NCBI RefSeq assembly: GCF_043290135.1
Contig: NC_134705.1
Span: 102,387,239 to 102,451,238 of the forward strand
Length of the DNA: 64,000 nt
From: Rhipicephalus microplus
Lineage: Eukaryota > Arthropoda > Arachnida > Ixodida > Ixodidae
Direction: 5' to 3'
The position numbers and the translations under genes are program-made. Under the pieces are notes generated by a model. The model searched no databases. It was not told where the DNA came from and worked only from the letters and a program-made list of their open reading frames with translations. Within the stretch, counting starts at the first letter, position 1. The number at the start of each line of letters is the position of its first letter. Positions 55,290 through 64,000 of the stretch are shown here, one piece after another.

Positions 55290-56340
55290 AGGGGCGAAGC
55301 TCCTTGTGGTGTGGCTTGTGCATCCCCCGTTGTCATAATGTGTAACCTTTGGCACATACCCGTCCTTGGGCACATATCCGAATGTCCACATGTTAAAAAA
55401 AACGTAGCATGGCATTGTTATCATGCACTGACAGCCACAGTCAGTGCTTTTTCGCTGTCAGTTCTTTGACAGCAAAAATGTGGTATATACTTGCGTTTAG
55501 TCCTTCAATTGTGCGCTGAATGGCGGTACTTGTATATGGTGAATATATGATAAACATTACAGCATATCTACAGAATGAATGAGGATCAATAGCGCGAAGC
55601 GTCTGTTCGTCCGTACAACGGCCGTTTGTACGTCCATCCATGCGTTCATCCGTCCAAGCGTCCGTCGATTCGTACGTGCGCCCGTTCGTGCGCCGGTTAG
55701 TGCGTCTGTGTGTCCGTCCGTCCATGAAGTGAACACATCAAGTACCGCCATCTGGCTTCTTTTTATTATATATTCATAATACACAAATACCACCATCCGG
55801 CGGACAATCCAAGGACTATACGAGAGTATATCCCACATTTCCGCTGTCAAGGTTTTGTTAACACCAACACGGTGATAAGGACGCCATGCTAGGTTTTTTT
55901 GTAACATGTGAACATGCAGATATCGGCTCGAGGATGGGTATGTGCCACTAGTAAGCAGGTATGTGCCACAGGCTACGTACTACGACAATGGGACGCTCAA
56001 GCCACACCATAAGGAGCTTCGGCCCTAAAAGAAGCGAGATAGTGGTACTTGAAGTGTTCACTAAACGCATATACGAACGGACGGACGGACGGACGGACGG
56101 ACGGACAGACGAACGCATGGACGCACGCACAGACGGACGCATAGACGGACGCACGAGTGTTCACACGAAAGGGCGCGCGTATAGATGGACTGACCCATGG
56201 ACGCACGAACGAACGCACGAATGAACACACGAACGGGTGCACGTGCGGGTAGACGGACACACGGACGGAAGCTCAAACGGATTGAGGGACGCTTGGCCCT
56301 ACTGATCGTCATTCATTCGGTAGATCTGCTGTGATTTTTG
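55290..56340. repeat. Paired repeat W modules with GGAC/GTCC minisatellites
   Basis: The block GGGGCGAAGCTCCTTGTGGT with GTGGCTTG and GGCACATACCCGTCC (55290-55390, plus) recurs inverted at 55905-56035. CCGTCCGTCCATG-type repeats (55600-55735) and GGACGGACGGACGG repeats (56080-56290) adjoin, with GTGGTACTTGAAGTGTTCAC next to the array in the second. The Arg/Ser-rich or Asp/Arg-rich frames here are minisatellite translations. Confidence 0.75.
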
Positions 56341-58124
56341 TCATTAGCCTGGATATGGTAAACCATCCTAGCATATGTCCTACGCTGCCAAACAAAGCCT
56401 ACTCACGCACTGTTGGTGTTTCAAAAATAATAGCTCATTCACCGCTGTAATTCTTCTATGAATATTTGTTTCAACAAACCTTCTTTTCGGAGTATTTGTT
56501 AGCGTGCTTCATTTATTGCTGATCGTCGCGCTATTTATATTTCAGAGGCCGGCCAAGCGACCTGGGGTAAGTATGCATGAAAATTGTGTAAATCGCAAGT
56601 GTGTTATCTTCTTGTCAACTATATCATACTTGGAAATCAAAGAAAATGCTAATATTGCCTCACTGGGGCAGAATGGAAACTATACGTTCTGTAGAAAGAA
56701 AACTTAATGTCTTCGCAAAGTTTACTTGGCTTTACTTTGTATTCACGGTTAGGCCTTCACAGCATGATTCAAGAAGAGAAAAACATGAAACGTGGTACGA
56801 AAGACAGCTGCGCAGCTAAATCTTGACTAAACGTCACCTAACACATTAAAATACGTATTTTATTTAAAAGCAGATAGGGAGCACATGCAGTTGTTTTTTA
56901 CCACAATAATATACATGATATTCCTTTATTGGTGAAATGATGCACTTGAGTGGAAATGCAGCTGAATTTCAGGAAGCCAGGGGCCTAAATCTGTGTGTGG
57001 CTGAGTGCACGATATTCCGCAGCTCAGAACAGCCACTTGAAGCATTTCCGGAGGCTATGAAAAGGCATGTTTTCTTCTTTTAAAGCTGGTATCCAATTAT
57101 TATCATGCTGACGCAAGATACAAACTATTCACATCATGTCTTTCCGACCACATCGGTTCCGCTTGGCTGCGCCTAAATATTCAGGGGCAGTGCAGGGCAG
57201 GGGACGAGACAATTTTGAGGCCGAGTGGCATGAAGCCTACACAGATGGGTCCAAATGGCAAGCAATTAATAGAAGGTGGATGATGCGGCTTATTTTTCAA
57301 TTATCAATAATATGAAATATTGGAGTCCAAAACCCATTAACTTCAACCGGAAGAGAAGTGAAGTTAGTTTCATACTAAAATAACTTTCTAGCAGTAGATG
57401 TTTAATTGACAAGGAAAAAGGGGAGGGTCGTTTTTCTTCGCTGACCAATGCTGGTGACTGGTAACAGTGCCTGGTGCGTCGCGTACGGTACAGAAGCCGC
57501 CTATTGCCGACCCTGCCTCAGGGTCTTTGAAAAGTAGTTACATAACTTGGTATTCGCAACTGTGCATTTTCATAACTGAGTTGTGCAAACATGCATCAAC
57601 TACCGTGAAAGACTTTTCCTTTTTTGCTTTCATTCCCTACTTTTGTCTCCATCTTTTTTCTCATTGTTATTTTTTATATCTATTCTCATTCTCACTTGAC
57701 TCTCCCACCCCTGTGTTATTCCTTCGGACTCACGGTACACGGGTTTGAATTAAGCCTTGTAAATATTTTTAACACGAAAGCTGAGCTACATTGGCGTGAA
57801 ATGCTGCCGCCGAAAATTGCTATGATCACAATCCCGCACTCACTCTCTTCATCCCCTTCTTCATCGAATGGAAAAGAAAAATGATAAACTTTGGCAACAA
57901 ACTACTGTGAAACCCGAGAGGGTTCGTTGGACGGACGCTCGGCATTTCTTCTTCGTAAAATTCCCACGGCTGCATTAATCAAAGTGTCAATGACGCCGAT
58001 GTTTCAGATAAGCATGAAACACGAGAGGAACCTTGATAGACAGATACTCAAGCTCCGTCTCAGATGTGTTCACTGCTTCTGACTGCGTATTGTCGTATTC
58101 CTGCTTATTATTGGCAGTTCCGAT
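56341..58124. other. Anonymous region
   Basis: No gene supported. At 56546-56566 a 21-bp block lies between an acceptor-like TTTATATTTCAG and a donor GTAAGTATG (see findings). The frame 57467-57748 shows no motif. Confidence 0.35.
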
Positions 58125-59512
58125 GCAGGACTGGTGGACTTAGTCTACTGTGACCTGAGCAAACCTTCTGGCGTAGTCAGCCACTCATTTTTTTCGATTA
58201 AACATGCAGATTTTGGTGTTGTCTCGTTTGTTGTGAATCTCCTTCACAGCTATCTCCTTAATAAATCATGTTAAGTTACCATAAATATCCAAACATCTTC
58301 CTTGTACAAAATGACTTGTGGAATCCCTCAAGGCCAGTTCTAATTAGCCCCATTCTAATTTAGGCCTATTCTAATTTTGGTTTTATGGTATCGGTGTGTT
58401 GTTTGTATTTCGCTATTTTTCGTTTCTCTTCTATGCTGATGAAATCAAGATATTTAGAAAAATTCATTCAGTTAACGAATGCCGCTTGCTACAGTCAGTT
58501 TTGTGTTCTTTTTCCGAACCATGTGATAACAATAACGTTTATCTAAAAACCTCGAAGACCAAAATCTTAAGTATACCTTGCGAATCATGCATTGTGTCGT
58601 TTCCATACTCTGTCAATACCATGTTCGTACGTAGTGCTTATAAGTAGAGCAATGTTGGTTTTCTTTTTGATAGCATGCCAAATGTTTCTGCTCACAATAA
58701 ACGTGCTGCCATGTGAGTCCATTTTTCTCTCGGCTGCTTTTGTAGAATCTCTCCAGAATTCAGTTCTTTTACAACCTTCCATAAAGTACACACCACAATA
58801 TGTCTTCCTCAACTTGAATATGTATCTCTGTGGTAAAATGGTATTGCTAAAATTGGAAGTAGCGCCCTTGAGTGAGCCGAGAAAATCTATAAGCATTTAA
58901 AATTATTGTTTTGCTAGAAATTACCCAGGGTCTCGTTCCAACACTGCAGATTATTACAAGTGCTATCACATCACTGCCGACCAAATTCCGCTGACCTAAT
59001 GTTTCTTCAAAAACTAGGTATGATAGCCGGCCCTTTACTTCTTAGTTGTGTAGATTTTGAATCCGCGTTGTTCATACACAGAGAATCGGCCATTTCATGT
59101 ACCTGCCAACTGATTTCAACACTTTACTGTTCACAGAATACACAATCTCTTTAATGCTAACTTTTTGTCTTGATGTGTTTCACAGTTCACTACCATTGTT
59201 TTTAACTCAGCTCTGTACTGTCTTAACATAGCTTCTTATATAGTGTAGATTCTTTCCTTTTCTGTCTTTCAGGAAAGTTTTAGCACAGTTTTGTATATTC
59301 CCTTTATTTTCAAGTTTTTTTCTGTTATGCTCGTCATCTTTTATTATTTCGTTGTTCACTGATTCCCTTTTTTCCTGTATCTTTTCAATCTGTATTTGAC
59401 TTTTTTGTGAAAGTTGTGTGTATTGTATTGTTTATTTGGGTTGTTTTAGTTTTGCGTACCCCTGCACCAAGGCCTGGTGGTTGATTCTAGGCACGTTAAA
59501 TAAATGAATAAT
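58125..59512 (+). mobile_element. Jockey-like LINE, degraded RT and 3' end
   Basis: LVYCDLSKPSGVVSHS, MTCGIPQGQF and FLFYADEIKIFRKIHSVNE follow RT order. The active-site YADD is YADE. DNNNVYLKTSKTKILSIP follows, then PQLEYVSL and NGIAKIGS near 58800-58860, and DLMFLQKLGMIAG near 59000. The 3' end CACCAAGGCCTGGTGGTTGA with GTTAAATAAATGAATAA is a typical jockey-type end. Many stops. Confidence 0.7.
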
Positions 59513-59789
59513 AGAATGTTAGTAGTTTATCGAAATTAGGACAGAGAGTATTCCAGGACCTATGTAATGGCTGCAGCCTGTTGTAACTAATTGAATCATA
59601 GTGGCTTTTGAAAAGATATTGGAATTAGGGCAGTTACTTTGGTTTTATTCATCTCATTTGGTCAAGAAACTGTCGCACCTACGTACTAGACGTGCGAGGC
59701 TCCAGGAAGACGGTAACTGGGTGGCTTCTCATGTTACGGTTGTTTTTTTGCCTCATGTTTTTTTTATATGTTCTTTACCTGCTCCTTTC
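59513..59789. other. Spacer
   Basis: No feature recognised. Confidence 0.3.
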
Positions 59790-60390
59790 TACATATGTTT
59801 AGTGGAGAAGCTCCTTATAGAGTGGGTCTGTCGCTCCCATATATACATGTATGTATGTATGTATGTATGCATGTATGTATGTATGCATGCATGCATGTAT
59901 GTATGTATGTATGTATGTATGTATGTATGTATGTATGTACGTATGTATGTATGTATGTAGCCACCGGTGGCACATACCCACTCTAGAGCGGATATGTGCC
60001 TCAGGGGTTGCGAGATGGGAGATGGCGGTACTTGGCATGGTACTTGGGATGGGATGGGATGGGCGGTACTTGGGCGGTACGAGATGGGAGATGGCGGATG
60101 GGAGATGGCGGAGTGTTCACTGGAGGCACAGATGGACGCTTGGACGTACGAACGGACGCATGGACGGTCAGACAGACTAGCCGATGGACGGAGGGATAGA
60201 TGGCCGCGTGGACGTACGGAGGGATGGCTGCATGGACGGACTCATGCATGGATGCACGGACAGACAAACGGACGCGTAGATTGACGCACGGGCGGTTACT
60301 CGGACGGATGGACAGAAGCACGGATGGCCCTAAGAACGCTTCACCTCACTCCTCATCATATACCCCGTGGATATGCTGTGATCCTTTTTC
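59790..60390 (+). repeat. Repeat W module, copy 3, with (TGTA)n and GGAC-type arrays
   Basis: GGAGAAGCTCCTTATAGAGT and GGTGGCACATACCCACTC flank an expanded (TGTA)n tract with TGCA variants (about 59849-59958). GGCGGTACTTG and GTGTTCACTGGAGG follow, then GGACG-rich degenerate repeats (60120-60330). The module order equals that at 55.9-56.3 kb. The Met-Tyr-Val-Cys repeats in translation are microsatellite artefacts. Confidence 0.8.
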
Positions 60391-62039
60391 TTGTTCAACC
60401 TAGGTTCAGTTTTATTATTACCTATGCCGTATTCAGTCGCTTTTTTGTGTCCATTTCTGTTTTATGCAATGACTAAGATTGAGATTGAGCTTCTGATACG
60501 CTGATAGTTTGCGCAAAGCAGAAAAAGAATAAGTCAAAATATAAAAGCTGCGACATCTTGGCTCATTCCCGAGATTAAATCTGTTCGATCTTGTGTAAGA
60601 TACAAACAAAAGAAAACAGCGCCTGAGCAGGCGCTGTCTCTTTGTTTGAGTATCGTTTCTTGACAATGACGTAGTCGTCAAAAAGCTTTGCGAACCAGAG
60701 CTCTGACACATCTTCCCGAGGAACGCCGTGCCACTTTCTCGCTCAAGGAGCCCTCCAAGTGACTGTCACTGCTAGTATGAGTACCACCATATGAGGATAG
60801 TGATTCCGGGCAAGAAGAAAAAAAAATGTGGTTCGGGGCAACTTTTCCGGCGAACTACAGATGGCACGCATGCCCTTCTGACACCTGTTCACTTCTCGGC
60901 GCTATAAGGACTCTCCATGAACGGTGTCCAGGTCTCCTCGGTGGCTCAGCATCACTTTGTGAATGCAGCCATAGCACTTCACAACACAAAACTCAGGTTC
61001 CACCTGCGTAGAAATGCTGTTGGCGTTTCCAATCGCATAGATCCCGTCTTGAGGACTTCTACCAAATCTGGTTTCTCAAGTGACGCAAATCATGCGTCCT
61101 TGGCCATGCGTTCTTCCACCGTTAGAACTGAAATCGCTGTATCCTCCACACAGGCTGGTACTGTGTCTCCAAACAGATCGTCCAACAGCGCCGCCGAGCT
61201 ACAGCACACTGTCACGCATCTATGTATCATGGCCAGCGCTGTAATATTGTAAAGCTCCCAGGTCTCTCCTGCAGCTTCGGAAAATTGTGCGTCATCGATG
61301 CGATTGTTTTTGTAGCCACCTCACATGACTTTGAGGCCAGCTCACAGGAGAATCATCGCTAGCGCCGGTAATCCCTAACGGAGCTTTCAGTCACACTGTG
61401 CTGCCTCGCTTGCATCGGCACACTCTGTATCACCTGGCATCATACCATCACCGCCTGCCTGTGAAACACAGTTCCGCGGCTTTCGCAACCACGCTGGAAG
61501 CTGGGTGGCGTTTATCGAAGTGCGCGGACTTCGCGAAGCCTGTACTAGGGAGCACATGTTGTGGGTGACCATCCGTCACCTTCAGAATGCGGCCAAAGCC
61601 TAGGACCACTATAAAAACATGAATTTTGGCCGGAATGAGGTGCCAGGTTAACGTATGTATTTCGGCCGCTTTTTCACGCCTCCAACCTTATACCTGTCGA
61701 CCTAAACTCTACCATGAAGGGGGGTTTTGCTGCTCAGCACCTCAATGGTGCACATCTTGGCACTCTAGCTCAGTAAGGACATTGAAGTGATGGTTTAGTC
61801 TTACTTTTTGACAACCAGCCATCTTTAGGTGAAAGAGATTGCAAGGGGAAGAACTTCGACTGCCCATATGATTCCCGGAGCCTCTATGCAGACGAAATCA
61901 CGGACATTGAATGAGACGCGCTGAACACCGATAACAGCCATGTGCAGTGCTCCGTGCGACGCCTTTACGTCTAGTTTACACTGAAGCATCCACTTTCTGA
62001 AGCGACCATGTCAGCAAAGCTCTGCCTAGCCTTCAGGTA
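60391..62039. other. Mostly anonymous; possible LINE 5' part
   Basis: No domain recognised. Since a LINE RT starts at about 62045, parts of 60900-62040 may be its degraded ORF1 or endonuclease, but I see no motif that proves it. Confidence 0.3.
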
Positions 62040-63575
62040 GACAGAAAGGCGTTCGTGGACCATGCACTCGATCTTAGAGGAGCGTTTGATAACGACAAAC
62101 ATCGTAGTATTCTTTCTGGCCTCTCTACCACAAACTGCAGCCAGAAGACTTTCAATTAAATTTGAGCCTTTCTATCTCATGACGCCGCTTTCATCCACCT
62201 CGGTTCCATCGAACATGGCCCGTACCTATTAGGCACAAGGGGTGCACCCAAAGGTGCACTCATCTCACCCCTAATATTTAACCTGGCCATGAAGAACCTC
62301 CCCTCTCTTCTGCGCGAGGCCAAGGGATTACACCACGCTCTAGACGCCGACGATATTACAGTTTGGAACAACACCAGCTCCCCAGCACAAATCGAAGAGC
62401 GCCTACAAAAGGCTGCCCTTCTTGTGAACGCCTACGCTGCTTCGTGTGGCCTAGAGTGCTCTCCAACCAAATCGGCGATTCTCTCCGTATCCGAATTACC
62501 TTCACCCTAGGTTTTTCTTCCATCTGGTCTCGATCTATCAGTCTAGAAAATTCGAGTTCTTGGGCTTCACATCACTTCATCTTTGGATCCAAAGGACACA
62601 ATAACAAACCTCCGACGAACCAGCGAACAGGTAAGTCGTATGATACTGCGGGTATCTACCAAGCGCGGCGGCCTCCGTGGGACCCAGTTCATGCAGTCGG
62701 CCAATAAATTTGTGCCCAGTCGCGTCCTGTACGCATCACCTTACCTTTGGCAGCGTCATCATCATGAGCACCAGCTGGACATCCTCCTTCTTTAAGTATA
62801 CATACGTGCACGACCCTCCCATTGCCACCTCCAACAGCCGACTCGCAGCACTGGGGGTACTATAACTCTTTTGCAGAGCGGTGGGAAGCTCATCGTGTTA
62901 GCCAAACTACTTGTCTATCACAGAAGCCCTCAGGGCGACATATACTACACAGGCTCGGCATCAATGTGATCTCCGATCAAGACAATCTGACACCCATACC
63001 GAAACTTTATCGGCAAAAACTATGGGTGGAACCATTACCCCGCAACACGAACCCAGAGCTACATGCCGGCCGCAGACTAGCACGTTCCGCAGCGCTTCAG
63101 GCCCGACACTCCCACCACCCTAGCAGTTTCTACGTAGGCATCTCGGGCCCCTCCCCCTCAGGTCAATTCACGGCCGCCGTGATCATAGAAGGAAAACACG
63201 TTGATGGGCTCTCCTTTAAAGCAGCCCACCTCGCCGCCCCCAGATGATCACCTATCTCTGTCTGGCGGTCGCAAGGTATTTTTGCTGGAAATCAGTGGCA
63301 CCTACTCGACTTGCCAGGTCCTGGCCGACACCTACCACGTCGTCTTTTCGTGCCCTAATAATCCCCTTCCTTTTCACCCCTTTCGCACTCCAGCTAGAGA
63401 GGCTTGGGAGGAGTACTTGCTCGGCCGCTCGACCTTGGATGCTCAACGCTCCTTGGTGAGGCGCGCTCGATCAGCAGATAACTTCATTGGCATCGTGGAA
63501 TAGGGTCTTGCCACTCAGTCATGCAATATGCCGCAACTCTCTGATACATTTTCTGTAATAAAGTGTTTCTACCAC
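62040..63575 (+). mobile_element. LINE with RNase H (I/R1 group), RT to 3' end, internal deletion
   Basis: The RT reads ALDLRGAFDNDKHRSIL, LGTRGAPKGALISPLIFNL and HALDADDITVWNN, with YADD changed to DADD, then CGLECSPTKSAILSV. Later frames give TGRHILHRLGINVISD-type sequence (PSGRHILHRLGINVISD). The RNase H start is SSFYVGISGPSPSGQF, where the first Asp of VYVD is Gly. The rest of RNase H is deleted. CQVLADTYHVVFSCPNNP and PAREAWEEYLLGRSTLDAQ then form the C-terminal region, with a stop at 63503. The 3' end TCTGTAATAAAGTGTTTC closes the element. Confidence 0.8.
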
Positions 63576-64000
63576 AATCTAAAGTGACCGAAATTCTCTT
63601 GCCGCCAAAACGCAGCGTCGTTCACACTACACGCGTCCCGCGCCGCCGGATATGCCATCTACCACGGGACGAACGCGGGATGGATGCGCTGTTACCCGGT
63701 TGTTGTCATGGTTGGCAAATGCCGCCAGGCTATCTGGTGGTCTAGTCTTCCATGCTTCTCGTAAGCAGGAAGCAAGAAGAGACAGTACTGCTTACTTTGC
63801 TTGCAAGTGGGTGTCTTGTAATGGCCGAAGAGCAGAAAAAACCACTGACGTCACCGGCGTTGGTGGGTTTGTTTTGCTCTGCAAGACCGCAACAAGTTCG
63901 GTCACACCAACGCAAGTTCGGTCACCTCTTCCGTAAAATAGGGACGCGAAGCAGGCACAGAGTACGTTAAAGTCTTCTTGGTTACAACATTCACTTACGT
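63576..64000. other. Anonymous region at window end
   Basis: Open in several frames but without motif; GTTCGGTCAC repeats twice near 63897 (a ~20-bp direct repeat, AGTTCGGTCACACCAACGCA then AGTTCGGTCACCTC). Confidence 0.35.

Noticed and set aside
55441..56312. Arg/Ser/Pro-rich and Asp/Arg/Thr-rich frames on both strands, repeat-protein-like
   Set aside because: They follow the GGAC/GTCC minisatellite phase and are open on both strands at once.
59799..60038. Met-Tyr-Val-Cys and His-Thr-Tyr-Ile repeat frames
   Set aside because: Translation of the (TGTA)n tract on both strands.

Overview
This window is eukaryotic and almost certainly from a hard tick (Ixodidae; a Rhipicephalus-like genome is my best guess). 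The grounds are a Ruka-type tRNA-derived SINE, several LINE 3' ends typical of ticks, Ty3/gypsy elements with short LTRs, long (TA)n tracts, and the lack of any compact operon-like gene layout. I found no complete host gene, no ribosomal RNA gene and no convincing functional tRNA gene. Most recognisable sequence is transposable elements, nearly all broken by stops, frameshifts or nested insertions.

Layout. Positions 1-4 kb hold old unique-looking DNA, a LINE 3' tail and one well-preserved SINE with a perfect 17-bp target duplication. Positions 4.05-10.55 kb are gypsy element A (minus strand, both LTRs present), split in its pol gene by a plus-strand LINE. Positions 10.75-12.29 kb hold an unidentified decayed reading frame on the minus strand. 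It is followed by a minus-strand LINE (12.6-13.8 kb). Positions 16.2-20.2 kb are a patchwork of three gypsy fragments from different lineages. Positions 20.5-31.06 kb are gypsy element B (plus strand, both LTRs), whose integrase gene is split by a complete second gypsy element C (25.28-30.12 kb, both LTRs). All three LTR elements appear to be flanked by the same 4-bp target ATAT.

Positions 31-48 kb are mostly anonymous AT-rich DNA with LINE and SINE scraps. They also contain two short signal-peptide-like exons, each ending at a GTAAGT splice donor (43.5 and 44.2 kb), which are the best candidates for host coding sequence. Positions 49.2-54.4 kb are a nearly full-length two-ORF CR1/L2-like LINE (minus strand). 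Its ORF1 starts with a mutated 2A-like motif, and its ORF2 is split by a second LINE. Positions 54.5-60.4 kb are repeat-rich, with GGAC-type minisatellites and a ~0.7-kb repeat whose inverted partner lies at 34.9 kb. A jockey-like LINE sits at 58.1-59.5 kb and an RNase H-bearing LINE at 62.0-63.6 kb.

The elements work together only as a record of successive insertions. LTR divergence counted by eye rises from C (~6%) to B (~9%) to A (~13%), which agrees with C lying inside B. All identifications come from motif reading of translated sequence; none was checked by database search.
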